Of a stretch of 64,000 bases of DNA, positions 43,971-55,479 are shown in pieces. This stretch comes from Rhytidiadelphus loreus (Eukaryota; Streptophyta; Bryopsida; Hypnales; Hylocomiaceae). Location: assembly GCA_947034895.1 (NCBI GenBank), contig OX344765.1:40677001-40741000 (forward strand). The letters are read 5' to 3'. The notes under the pieces are model-generated. The model did not search any database, was not told the DNA's origin, and worked only from the letters and a program-made list of their open reading frames with translations. The number at the start of each line of letters is the position of its first letter. The first letter of the stretch is position 1. Made by a program: the position numbers and the translations under genes.

Positions 43971-46221
43971 AGGGGGCCCAGTCCCTCGTGGCTTTCACAA
44001 GCACTGTGCGCTCCACCTCTTCCGCGCTTCCATCGCACGATTGTCGTTCATGTCGCCCGTTCTACTGCAGTGCAAGGGGACTGATCTCCACTACTCTTCG
44101 ATCAGAGCTCGAGTCTGGAATTAGCAGAGTTTCTCTTGAATACTTAGAGGTAGTGGGCGACTGAGAGCCTCTAGCAGCAATCATGTTCTCGTTGTGGGGC
44201 TTGAAATCTTGGTTTCGCATGATGGCGCAGCGATGTACGTGAGGCCGTTTAATTGGTCGCGGCACTGGAGGCTACTCGATCCATTCACTCCAGCATTTGC
44301 CCAAAGCATGCAAGCAGTAATCTGGTAAACGCTTCCCCAATCTGTCAATCCATTCAATTCTTTATATTTTTCGATCTCCTTTCTGTCATGGTTTCGATGA
44401 AGGATTAGTATGTATAGCATTCCGGTCTTCACGACAGACCCTCCGTTCCTGAATTTGTGATTTTTGATCAAGGCGCGCGCAAGGCACGTGATCCTCACAG
44501 AATTTGCTGTTGTGGTCGGACTGTTGGGTTCGTTGCTCTAACGAATCACGGCCGGCGGTCATGTCTCCGATGCAAAGAAGAAACCTTGGACGTTCATTCA
44601 TTGACTTCTCATGATATCGAGGCGGGAAAATCTGGCAATAAAAGCTATGGCGGAAGTCGAAAGCGCATGAGCAGCAGATCCCATTCCTGAAAATTCTGGA
44701 TTTGCATCTTCCTGCGCTACACTAGCCACTTCCGCTTCCACGTCGGGTGCGGTGACGGGTGGCCACTCAATTAACCTGGTGACGAATCTGGGAGAGTGCG
44801 AGCGACACAGCTGCGCAGAACGAGCAAGCAGGCAGTACGACTCTCGATGTGGATTGCATCGTCACTGCTGCGACAACTTCGACTGCCCCAAAACGGAAAA
44901 GCAAGTAAGGCCATTCATATATTCATAATGCTTGGCACTGTAATTTTAAAATACAGTACCTGGGACTATAAGAGATGTCGTGTCCCACATTTAGACTACA
45001 TAATGTCAATGCAGGAGAGTTTTGCCGTCGTGGAATGTTTTGATTGGTTAAGGAGAGGCAGATTAAGACTGATAATGTTCACTGCTTGTCTTGTGCAAAT
45101 TTTCAACAAGGTGGGTATGAAGTAGAAATTTGATCAGTGGTCTAGCAGTGAGAAATCTGAGAGAAATTATTACTACTATCAACCGGTATTAACTTAGTGA
45201 GTGTGGATCCACCCAACATTTTCTAAATGCACGAGACTGTCATTGTGGCATGTTTGGCATGGTCCTAATATGGGGGGCCTAGTGACTCTTTATAGAAAGA
45301 TGGGTAGTAAATTGCTAAAATGCAATTAGTGAGACCGCCATGAGGGAGAGACTCTGGGAGAGACTTGAGAGAAATTAAGTTTTTCAGAGAAAATCATCCC
45401 AAATGAGCTCCAAGAAAACTTTGGAAGACTGCCTCAACTTCCTGAATGGCAAGTGGATCAAGAGATCCTGGACACCCATACTAGGACCATGCTGCATGTT
45501 TTGATTGGTTAAGCAATCAAAGAAGTCAAATGGCTCAACTCTACTACATTGAGATTATGTCTGATAATTGCAAAGGAGGGTGAGTCATCTAAAATAATCG
45601 CCACCTATGGTTCCATAGGTGTGAACCATTGATTATTTTTGATAACTTGACCAGCTTTGCAATTACCTATTCCATTGTGCAGTATACTCCGTGTTTTTTC
45701 GATCATAAAAGTGAACCGACGCACCAGTTCTTAACGTCTACTACATCTTCAGTTGCTGGAAAAAACAGGTGAAGAATGATTCAAAGAACACTTAGTTATG
45801 AGCAGGAAGGACAGGTGTACTTTCAACATCGTCTAAGCGGATGAAATCAAGAACACCATCTAAATAACTGACTAACTGTAGTACCCATGGTTCTGGAACA
45901 ACGAAACTCAAATCTGAGTCATGCTGAATATGACGATCGCTAATGTAAACGTTGCAGACTGAACCTACTTCATTTGCTGTTGTGATCGCAGCCTGATATT
46001 ATTTCGTAAAATGGTTGCATCAACGTCCACCCTTTCGTGCACTTGCTCGAGATTGGATTATATTTACCATTGAGGCAACTTCGGTGCGGACTCATGGTTT
46101 CCAGCCCCCTCTGGCACACGTAATTAAAGTCCTCGCGAATAAGATTTAGAAACTTTCATAGCTGCAAAGATAAGTAAAACTCACTGAAATGTATACATTC
46201 TACCTAAAATGTATACCTTAA

Positions 46222-46442
46222 CCCTTAAACGCCGAAGGGGAGACCCTCGAAATCTTCCTTTTCTATTACCGTGTGAATCATTGACCTCCAGAATTGCAAA
46301 AGTAGTCATTGGAAGTCAAACCACTGTAGAAGATCTTCCTTTTCCAAAATAAATTTTGAGGATGAATAGTTGCACTTCTGTCCTATACAGTTTGATTCCT
46401 TGTCATCCATCGGACACAAAAGTCCGCCTCGACGTTCAAGGG
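46222..46442. mobile_element. 221-bp TTAA-flanked MITE (piggyBac-like)
   Basis: CCCTTAAACGCCGA at 46222 and TCGACGTTCAAGGG at 46442 form a 14-bp inverted repeat with two mismatches. TTAA flanks both sides (46218-46221 and 46443-46446). Block B lacks it: homology between A and B (AAATGTATACATTCTAC, AAAATGTxTAC) stops at this point. The termini are like but not the same as those of 4451-5364. Confidence 0.75.
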
Positions 46443-46906
46443 TTAAGTTCGGTTGTTTGTTTTGTTTGATTGATACATTATTTAAGAAACTGAGTCCCTC
46501 GGTCGTGGTCTTGGTACCGTTGGAAGGCTCTCCGTGACAGGGGTTCAGACTTTGTTTCGTAACTTTTGGACTTACGGTTCATAACCTATAAATTCGAAAA
46601 TTGAACTAAATTATTATTTATTTTAAAAGATAAACTTTCACATCGCATGTCAAAGCCGTGCACTCCTGCTTGCACGAAGCTTTCTGTTCGTGCCAATTTC
46701 GTGACACACTAGTGTATACTACAGGCGCTTCAGAATTTAGCGTACTATTGGTTTGGGCTGAACTATGATGAATCCTTCGGAAATGTGTAGTTTCCTCTTA
46801 CGTGTCCTAAAAAGCAAGCATATGTGACCCTAAATTCTGTTACAGCAGCCAGGAGTCAAACAAGAATTAGTGTGTACGTCGGAAATATGCATGCACTGCT
46901 TTTTAT

Positions 46907-47188
46907 TTGGACGCTTTGAGGTGTACACTGTTGTTGCAGGAATGCATCTATACAAAGCTGGTTTCTCTGTTTGTTCATCTGCACCGATCCCTCTACCTTG
47001 CAACTAACAAAACTCAGTCACAGCGTCTGCAAAACTTCACCGGAAGCAGCAATCTCTCCACTCGAGGTGTGCGGATATCAAGAGTGGCAAATTTGCTGGT
47101 GGAGGACTGTCGCAGCACCCAGTGGCTACTGAAAGCCTTGGAACTGACTGTCGATGCAGACTATTTTGTAGAGATTCTCCGAGATTAA
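46907..47188 (+). other. Weak open frame in block A
   Basis: A 93-codon frame with readable composition (LSTRGVRISRVANLLVEDCR, STQWLLKALELTVDADYFVE) ends at a TAA followed by a TATATAAAG. It has no ATG of its own at the stated start and no recognised family. Block B has no matching stretch. It may be an exon of an unrecognised gene or chance. Confidence 0.25.
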
Positions 47189-47829
47189 AGACATGAGCTA
47201 TATAAAGCTTGGTCTCTTGGTCCTAGCACTGGCCAGGAGTTCCAGAGTTCACCTTTAGCCAAAGCAATGGAATAAAATGGGAAGGACAGATATGACAGAT
47301 CGAGCTGACGTTTCGAATCGAGGCATTGGCGAAGAAGCCAGGGAACTGTAACAGCACGATACCGAGTGACCTGGCCAGGTTCTTGAAGAGAAAATTATTC
47401 CACGCTGAAACCTCTCCAGAAAGTCTACCCTGGCATCCCCCTGAACTCTTGAATTCCAGGAGAAGCTTTTGCACGAGTCGGAGAAATAATGAAACTATTG
47501 GGTAAAGACTGCTGTAAAGATGCCGAAATCAGTGAACCCGATCTCGAACAAGGGCGACCCGGACAACTCGATTTCATCCATCCAGGACGAAGCCGAGAAC
47601 CACACCTGGTTAGATGCATTGAAATGTGAACATATACCTATCATTGTCGAGGAGAAGATGGTTCGGTATCTCCAGAAATTCATCGGTAGCTGATCTGTTA
47701 TCGATTGAGGATCCTCAAATCACTCAAACGCTCGCCGGGTCAGAATCCCGGCGCGGACGATTGGCTGAGAGAGACACTCTCTTCCAGCCTGCAACCAGTG
47801 GGTCCAGTACTGCAAAGATGTGAATCTTT

Positions 47830-48740
47830 CAGCCAACCGTGCGAGCCGAGACATTGACGATCACCGACTCCGTCGCGGAGGAAGTTGGTTGCCACGTGGT
47901 CTTCCTGAACTTCGTGCAATTAATGAGAGGCAACAAAACACGAGGAATGAAAATGAACCACAACAAGATCAAGAAGTTCGAAATTAAAGAAGGAAAACCG
48001 CGCGCAAGCGGGGGGCACAGAGACCAATGCATGCTACTTCACCAGCCACAGATTTGAGCATCCATTGAACAATATGCAGCTACAAGTAAGGAGAGAAATA
48101 ATGGACTCCGCAGTCGGTACGTTCCATAAACCTGAAATTCCACCCTTACCTCCAGTCCCTTTTATAATGAATTGACTTAACAAGGTACCGCAAACTGCTC
48201 CCGATATCGTCCACTCTTCCTCCAAAGATGTGAACTTACCTCTCAAGAATTCGCGCGAGCCGAGATACCGACGATCACCGACTCAGCTGCGGAGGAAGGG
48301 TACATTGGTGAGTTGGTTGCCACGTAGTCTTCCCAAAGTTCCTGCATTCACGACGTTTCTGTGACTTCCGTTAGCCCAGCCTTTCCATTGCTAAGCAACT
48401 CCAAACCTGAATAGGTCCGGAAGATCTCTGCACAAGCACGGAAAAAGTTATTATAACCTTGGTCCAAGCCCCCGAGGATGCAACCTTCGTGTGATCATCT
48501 CAAATTCCCGTAGGATGCTAAAGTACGTTATATCTGCAATCAGAAGCCACGACGAAACCCGAGGAACGAATGCGTACAAGACAAGATCAGAAGACCAATG
48601 CATTCTACTTCACCAGCCACAGATATGAGCATCCAATGAACAATGCAGCCAGAAGTAAGGAGACAAACAATGAACCCCGCATGCAATCAGTTCAGAAACC
48701 TGTTTGAGACTCCTTCCCCCTTCCTCTTTTATATTGAACA
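47830..48740. repeat. Tandem duplication inside block A
   Basis: Units 47830-48240 and 48241-48740 share GCGAGCCGAGA, CGACGATCACCGACTC-like, GCGGAGGAAG, TTGGTTGCCACGT, AGACCAATGCAT, TACTTCACCAGCCACAGAT and GAGCATCCA. Block B has a single corresponding unit at 58130-58590, so the doubling is specific to A. Confidence 0.8.
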
Positions 48741-49450
48741 TACCAGCGTGTCCCATGCCTTCACGGCACTGGCGTAATTCTGGAGGGACGGAGTCTGAAC
48801 CGCAAACTACTCCCGTAATCTTTCACTCTCAGTGGCAGTTCCGATTCACAGCCTGGCTGATTCATAGCCTGCCACTGCCCACGCGCGCTAATAATCTATT
48901 TTTGAAGAGTCCTCTATATTCTCATAGTTCACTGGTTGGTCGAATTTCTAACAGTTTATTAAGACTTAATAGAGCACTCGTGCGATTACAGCAAACCGGA
49001 ACCCGCCGACCAAGTTTGCAACTCGCCAATAATAACCTTCATGGACCAGGGATAAGATTTAGAAAATTAATAAACTGCGGTTATGAAGACTGCAAGGATA
49101 AGGAAAATGGCTACCTGAAACTGCCAAATACTGCATTAAAAATCCACAAGCCAAAAATTATACAATTTTCTGAAAAACTCCCAGGCTTATAGAATATTCA
49201 ACTCGGCGAACTCACAGCAACTAACGTACAAATTACTCCAATCCCTTGAAAACCAACACGCACAAACCAACACACATCTTTACAGACAGTCGAAAATCTC
49301 TACAATTTATCACAACACAAATAAATATCAAACAATGCAATACAACCTACGAGACAGTAGTATGTTCAAATCCGTAATTCAGTGATAAAGGAGAGGAAAC
49401 ATCCCTCACAATTCACAAAGTAGGAGCCCACATTAATATCAAAGGCACAT

Positions 49451-49975
49451 AACAATCAGCAGCAGTTAGGCGACTTGCTTTCCCTCAGGACTGGTGACTG
49501 GGTCAGTACCAAAATGAGTTTCTCAACTTCCAAATAGAACTTCAAAAAAGCGCACTCAACTCACTGAGTGTATGGTTCAAACAACAGAGTTTCCTCTCTC
49601 AGCTGAAACAGCCATTTGTGATAGTGTTCGAAGTTGAGAAATCAATCTCTTTATATACATATGGTGTGGTAGGAGGATAAACAACCCATGTGGGATATGT
49701 AAATGAGAATTAGTAGGAGCTCTTGAACCATTCATAATTAAATCAAAAGCAGAAATTGTATTTGAAGTAGAACTTCAGACCTCATTTAGGCATAGTAAAT
49801 TAATTTTTCTTTTAAAACTGTGAACTAAAAGAAAGTTGATAAATAAAGTTACATTTCATATAAAAAAAATACGTTTGAGATTTTGAGCCTCCAATCAAAA
49901 GTTATGGACAAAATTTTGACTGGAAGATCGAAATCTCAAAAAAAAATTTAGCTTTATCTACCAACATTTCTTAGT
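49451..49975. other. No recognisable gene
   Basis: Transition from GC-richer block A to AT-rich repeat DNA. I see no open frame or element ends here. Confidence 0.3.
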
Positions 49976-49979
49976 TCAA

Positions 49980-50575
49980 ATTTTTTAAAGAAAAATTACT
50001 CTACTATGCCTAAAGTTCTACTTCAAACATAATGTTTACATTTTGACAATGAACAATCAAGCTCTCTCATCTTCAAATTATCCCATAACCTTTGAGGGTT
50101 CATGATGGACAATGAATTTCAATATAAAAAATGACGTCTCCACCCTCCATTGACATAAATGTGAATGAAACAATTCCTCATTAATATCAAAAATTGTTTT
50201 TGATGGTAGATGGTTAATCCCTAAGTGCCTATGCCTCTCCAAGGGTGTTTCTCCCCAATGTAGCACATTGTGTTTCCTTTTCAAAATTTGACTATATACA
50301 TGTTTAAAGAGCTTGCTTATTAATATGCTTACCAATTTTGAAGAGTAAAGCTTACAAAATTTATTCAATTGGTATATATATGCCTTTGAGGACCTCTCAA
50401 AAATCAAATATTTATATTTTTCAGTGAAAAATAAAAGCTTCCAATAGTTAGCCTTCAGTATTGATTGTAAAAAAATTTTAACCAGTCAAAGGAATTTAAC
50501 TACCCACACCAAAATAAGTCTAAAATTTTGGAGCGACCATATATGGTCGCTTAGGCATTTAGGGGTTAAATGACA
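49980..50575. repeat. AT-rich dispersed repeat, copy 2, with TTAA-family end
   Basis: Bases 49980-50160 match 3395-3600. The right end reads TTTAGGGGTTAA (50560-50573), the outer end of the TTAA family. Just inside it lies an 18-bp perfect palindrome GCGACCATATATGGTCGC (50533-50550). I could not find the matching left end. Confidence 0.6.
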
Positions 50576-50954
50576 TTGGTATTTGACTCATTGGATTCTT
50601 TGAATTTTTGGCAAACCATCTTTCCCTACAATTAAGATTTATTGATGTGTTTGTCTAATCCTAGAAATAGCAAAAAAAAATAGAACATAAGGTAGACTAG
50701 TCCAATTCCGTCCCTTACTTTTGGCTTCAATTATGCCTGTTCAAACATCCAAATCTATCCAAAAAAATATCCAAAATTTCTTCAAGATTCTGACCAAATG
50801 AGTGCATTAATGCCAAAATAGGTAACATGTCAATTTTTCATTGGTGGGGACTTAAGTGCCAATAGATACATAGAAAGACAATTATGGGGTGTTTATGGGA
50901 TGTTTATGACTCCACTCTACTAGCTATTTTGTAATTTTAGGGTACACACTCTAA

Positions 50955-51245
50955 ACATTTTTACCTACGTATAGATGACTAGCCCTCCCTCCACCTAATG
51001 CCTTACAAAAGACCAATTAGAATCCTCAAATCCTACCTTGACAAACTTGACAATACTAATAATTTAATATTAGCCAAAAAGTTTCCTAGTAGCAATAAAT
51101 AGACAAAAAATATAAACATAGAATATAAATTCTCTAAGAATTTCCAAAAGAGGCCACAAATTTCAAGTGCATAAACTATACAAATCCTTAAATTCAAGTA
51201 CTACAAATAATACATGGGCAACTTTAGAAAACATCTTTTTGTCCT
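50955..51245. repeat. AT-rich direct repeat, copy 1
   Basis: This matches 59835-60155 in the same orientation. Shared blocks include GATGACTAGCCCTCC, CCACCTAATGCC, ATAAACATAGAATATAAA and TTAAATTCAA. No coding potential. Confidence 0.8.
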
Positions 51246-52095
51246 AGTGACTAATCCACCACCAATTGTGCACTATGTAACCTTCAATAAACAAATACAT
51301 GCATACATGTGTTACTAATGTGCATAGAAACTAAACCAATATATGCCCTTAAAATGAAGTACAATGATAAAGTCATAGAAAAAAATATACAAATTGTTAT
51401 TTTCCAACACCAAACCCAATATTGTACAAGTCGGGTACAAGAATCTTATAGTAGGCCAATTTGAACCATTCAAAGATTTTTGAAGAGCATAGAAAAAGAA
51501 TTGGAATTTTTCATCTTGCATAATGAATAGTCAATATTCACACAATCCCAATCAAGCATACCAATTTCAATTTCAAAAAAGTAAAATTCCATTTTTGGTA
51601 AATTTGTAAAGTCAAATTTTATGGTTTTACTTAATATTTTATTGAGAAAAATTGATGATGATTTTTTTTTAATTTAAATGCATAGATATGTAGGAAACAT
51701 CCATATACACCTCTTCCCTTCAATGAGCATCTCTAAAACAATTTTACAATGCCTTCTATAGAGATTTCCATGTGAAGTGTCATATGACCAAATTTTGCAA
51801 GATAGATATCTCTATATCAATTAACTAGATTTTAGCAAAGTAATTGTACCATCATGCTCAAATGTACAAAATTAGTTACCAATCTGAGGGGCAAATAGAA
51901 AAATTTAATTATAATAAAGAAATATCAATTTTACAAAATTTTAGGCATTGTCACTCCAACATGGAAATTTTTATAGAAGGAATTGTGAAACTTTTTTGGA
52001 GATGCTTGTTGAAGGAAAGAGGTGCATATACATTAGAGAAAAAAATAAGGCCTCCAGAGGGCTGTTCTAGTAGTAACTGAATTACCCTCCTATCT
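51246..52095. other. AT-rich sequence without recognisable gene
   Basis: No credible gene or element ends. Small open frames (51315-51521 minus, 51844-52080 plus) show no family pattern. Confidence 0.3.
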
Positions 52096-52099
52096 TTTT

Positions 52100-52810
52100 C
52101 TTTGGCAAATCCCCCCCCCTAAAATCGCCCACCTCAAACCTACAATTTTCAATGTTGCCAATGGCACAAGAATCCAATTTTACATTTTTTTTTTTCAAAA
52201 ATAAAATAAAAATTTAGTCGCAGAAAAAGAAAACTGAAAAAAAAATTTAGTCAGCCAGGTTGACTGTTCTGGTGATATTCATCCAAGCTAACTTTCCTTT
52301 GCAGCTAGATTCTGGCCATGGACTACTTTGAAAACAATAGCCTTATTTGGTCACTCCGGAGCAATCCTCTGAAGGCCTCATTTTTTCTCTAATGGATGTT
52401 AACTTTACAAATTGGAAGATATTAGCATTTAAAGTTGGAAAAAAAATTTGAACACTAATTGCAATTTTAGATGATAGATTGCTTGGAAAACAAGATTGTC
52501 CCTAACTTTCTCATTACTAGTCCAAATAGAATGAATCAAAGTTTCACATGTAGACAAAAATATACTATTTTATGGAGGAAAAAAATTTGTTTTGACCTTT
52601 TGCAATTTTTTTCAATTGCTCGTTGATTTAAGTTCTAGACTTTTGTGGTATAACTTTTGTTCCTAGGCACCAATTGAAATAAAAATCACATTCCCACAAT
52701 GCTTATCAATTTTAGAAAGTTTCAAAAAAAATTGCCAAAAATTGAGGTCATAGGAACCTACCCAAAACCCATTTTGTCTGTTGATGGAACAATTGTCCTT
52801 TAGGAATTCA
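52100..52810. repeat. AT-rich TTAA-family member, degenerate
   Basis: TAACTTTTGTTCC, CACCAATTGAAA, TTCCCA and TTGTCCTTTAGG near the right end match the 5195-5362 part of the 4451-5364 element. The right terminus is mutated (TTTAGGAATT), so this copy is probably immobile. Confidence 0.6.
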
Positions 52811-53089
52811 ATAAAACCAAAAAATATACGTCATTGCATTAATACAAAATCAAGGTTGGAACACAAAACTAATTAGAGAAAATTTGGAGTCTATAGAGGC
52901 CTATATTGTTGTCAATGCAAATAGAACAAAAATTGAAAATTGAACTTTTTTTATTAAAAAAATTAATCCAAAAAAGTGCCATGTCCAAATTGTACTTTAA
53001 AAAAAATATAATATTTTTTAATTTCTTATATTTTCATTGTTGGCCAAAGTTAGAGAACCACTGAAGAATCTCTGTTCCATAGGTTTTAT

Positions 53090-53440
53090 GCTTGTCCCAT
53101 AACAACAAGGTATTTTCTCAAAAGCAATGGCCTCTGAAATTCACTCATTCTATGATTTGGGACGCTCTCCTCAACTCAGGTTGTGCGGCCCAACTCAAGA
53201 CTCAACTTGGGGTTTGTCAACAATCATTAGCTATTGCTTACATTTGGGCCAAATTTGATTGTATTTGGCTTAAATCTCCTGTCCTAGTAGCATTATTTGT
53301 TTATTCTTTTAGTCTCTCTTTCTCTTTTCTTCTTTTCTTTTTGCTCTTATCTCTTCAATTGTCCAGCCCTTGTGGCTTGGTTGTTCTATGATCCATTTTT
53401 TTTAATGCAATGGTTCACACCATTTGTTTAAAAAAAATAA
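53090..53440 (+). pseudogene. Retrotransposon 3' fragment (LINE-like), plus strand
   Basis: The peptide MIWDALLNSGCAAQLKTQ, then IWAKFDCIWLKSPVL, parallels that encoded on the minus strand at 53762-54201. The segment ends GCAATGGTTCACACCATTTG followed by an A-rich tail, as in 5'-truncated LINE insertions. Assignment to LINE ORF2 C-terminus is inference. Confidence 0.55.
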
Positions 53441-53761
53441 AAATTAGAGAACTCTCTAGAGAATCCAGATTTTCTCTAATCAATCATAGTAATCACAACA
53501 ACAAGCGCATGATACCCCACACACACCATCACCTCTTTATATGACAAACTTTCCATTATCATGAATGCCATACAACACACTTTTAACAAAAGTAACTCCA
53601 TACTGCTATTTGATTATCCATGTCGTTACTCCTCACAAAAAAATAGAGTTGAAACTAATTAAATATCCCCACCTATAACACACCTACCATAATTTAACAG
53701 CAAAACACCATCAATATACTGTCTTAATGTTGTACTCGGAGTACTAATTGTCATGTGAGAA

Positions 53762-54201
53762 TTTTTATTTTTTATTTTTTATAACAAATGGCGAGCCATT
53801 GCATTAAAAAGCAACCAAGAGAACAAAGAGTCAAGCCGAACGGCTGGACAGAGAAACGAAAGAACCAATGGACAAAAAGAACCGTCCACAGGGAAGAAAC
53901 CGACTTAAAAGAAGGAACAGGAGGGCGGGCCCTTGATGTTCCACCTGATGCAGTTGTCCTCCCTATAGGCAAGAACCGTAGATTGTAACCAAATACTGTT
54001 AAAGTGAGCCCAAATCCTATCAGCCTTTTGAGGCCGAGATCTAGTCGCCTGTTGGGTCTTCAGAAGTGCCGCGCGCCCAGTATCAAGCAGAGCTTCCCAG
54101 AGTGCCTCATGTGAGAAATTTGGTTGCCGTTGCTGCCCCCCATTACGTAGTATGCACCATGTCATCACATTGAAGGAATTCCATCTTGCTAAAAAAAACA
54201 A
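53762..54201 (-). pseudogene. Retrotransposon 3' fragment (LINE-like), minus strand
   Basis: The minus strand reads LARWNSFNVMTWCILRNGG, then HEALWEALLDTGRAALLKTQ and IWAHFNSIWLQSTVLA, and ends in GCAATGGCTCGCCATTTG and an A/T-rich tail. It mirrors the plus copy at 53090-53440, so the two form an inverted pair about 330 bases apart. A shorter piece lies at 62505-62575. I read it as the post-zinc-finger end of LINE ORF2. It is 5'-truncated and dead. Confidence 0.6.
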
Positions 54202-54295
54202 AAAAACAATGGCGGTTTACTAAAACAAAGTAGAACAGACCATATAAAAATGTCAGAACTTCTAATTCAAGATTACAATAATCAATTGATCTTAA

Positions 54296-54700
54296 CGGAT
54301 GTACAGCGTCAGTCTCCTAAATAATACTCCGTATGAATATGGGATTCCTTAATTCGTTAGCATGCATCCACTTCGGGAAGAGCTTAGCGCGCTGCATACA
54401 GTATATAGCTTGCTGTTCGATTCTTCGCTGTCTTGGATGTTCAATTGATGGGCCTTACGTTGCGAGTGGAGCGGACAATTCGTCGTTGGTATGTAATCTC
54501 CAGATTCTGCAGTCGAGATCCAGCTAGAGTGGAGGAATGCTTTGGAACACCTCCACTTCGGGAAGAGCTTAGCGCGCTGCATAGCTCGGTGTTCGACTCT
54601 TCGCTGTCTTTGACTGTTCGTATTGATGGGCCGTTGCGAGTGGAGCGGAGTAAGATGGGCAACTTGTGCACACGATCACGAGTCGCAATCATACCAAATG
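54296..54700. repeat. Tandem pair of a three-copy repeat
   Basis: Two units (about 54366-54480 and 54551-54660) share CTTCGGGAAGAGCTTAGCGC, GCTGCATA, TGTTCGAxTCTTCGCTGTCTT, GATGGGCC and TTGCGAGTGGAGCGGA. A third unit lies at 63680-63785, and the AACGGATGTACAGCxTCAGTCT lead-in also recurs (54296 and 63376). On the minus strand all three encode a DSEESN...CSALS..RSG peptide. No known family. Confidence 0.8.
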
Positions 54701-54711
54701 TGAAAGTCTAA

Positions 54712-55479
54712 AATCTAGTCCTGCAAGGAGAAAAAACGCAAATATCTTCCAATTACTTTTTGAATTGCATCATTTAAAATTCAAAAATTATAGGGGACAA
54801 TGTCAAAGTTTCTATTATATATTTTTATGGACATTGAGAGTTAAAACGGATTTTAAGACATCAGAATACAAGGATTTCAAAGTAAAATATACTTAATCTT
54901 CAATATTTTAGAATTTTATAACTATAATTTAGAATTTGATCACAGCTATTAGCAGAGAGAGCAATAGAGCCATAATGTACCAAGAATATGCAAGATATGT
55001 TATTTTTACATACTTATAAATCATATGGAATTATTCAATTAATTGTAAATGTTGGAATATTAGTATCATTAATTAAAATTCTTAAACCAAAAAAGTCCAA
55101 AAAATAGAATGTAAATTTTATTATTTTAAAAGTGAAATGTAAAAACAAAGAAAACATGTCTTGAAAGACATAAGCATTGATAAATTTGCAGTGACAAAAT
55201 CAAAACGTTGAGTAATGGATTTAGTACTTGTATATTTTAAAATTTAGTAGAACCATTCTTTTTTGACCCCAATCTAAAGACTCTACAGTTCATAGATCCC
55301 CAAATCATTCAAAAGTCTTAAAACCATGACATCATGGTATCATTCACTTCTTCCAATCTTCCCTTCCATATTTGTTGGGTCTTTGAATAGTCACAGGTTT
55401 ATCATGCGTGGAAAAGTAAAAAATTTCAGCGTTTTCCCGTGGGGACGAGCGAGGGGATCAGTTCACCCTGGCCAGTACC
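54712..55479. other. AT-rich sequence without recognisable gene
   Basis: No gene seen. The short stretch at 55430-55480 (GACGAGCGAGGGGATCAGTT, CACCCTGGCC) matches the reverse complement of part of the element at 61667-62311. Confidence 0.35.

Larger units (their letters stand above)
36760..43997 (+). mobile_element. Full-length-like L1-type LINE retrotransposon, decayed
   Basis: About 7.2 kb holding a 5' leader (36760-37487), ORF1 (37488-39888) and ORF2 (39888 to about 43970). Flanks carry a similar AGCACTxxGC sequence (36749 and 43999), and block B has this site only once. That supports target-primed insertion into block A. There is no poly(A) tail, and ORF2 seems to stop short after its zinc finger, so the 3' end may be deleted. 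Confidence 0.8.
43998..49450. repeat. Duplicated block A, main part
   Basis: This GC-richer block matches 55795-59760 in order. Anchors: CGCTCCACCTCTTCCGCGC; CTCTAGCAGCAATCxTGTTCTCG; GAATGATTCAAAGAACACTTAG; AAATGTATACATTCTAC; ACGATCACCGACTC; AACAATGCAGCCAGA; GAGATTTAGAAAAT. Block A has extra DNA at about 45000-45690 and 46222-47570 and an internal tandem duplication. Several short open frames exist, but none shows a family pattern or frame conservation good enough to call a gene. It could be a decayed gene or an unclassified element. Confidence 0.75.

Noticed and set aside
44181..44498. Frame shared by blocks A and B (also 56469-56888 minus)
   Set aside because: The shared peptide (AAPSCETKxxSPTTRT) follows DNA identity. 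Frames differ by indels elsewhere and no family pattern is visible.
47725..47760. tRNA T-arm-like GCCGGGTCAGAATCCCGGC
   Set aside because: No acceptor stem, anticodon arm or D-arm can be built around it.
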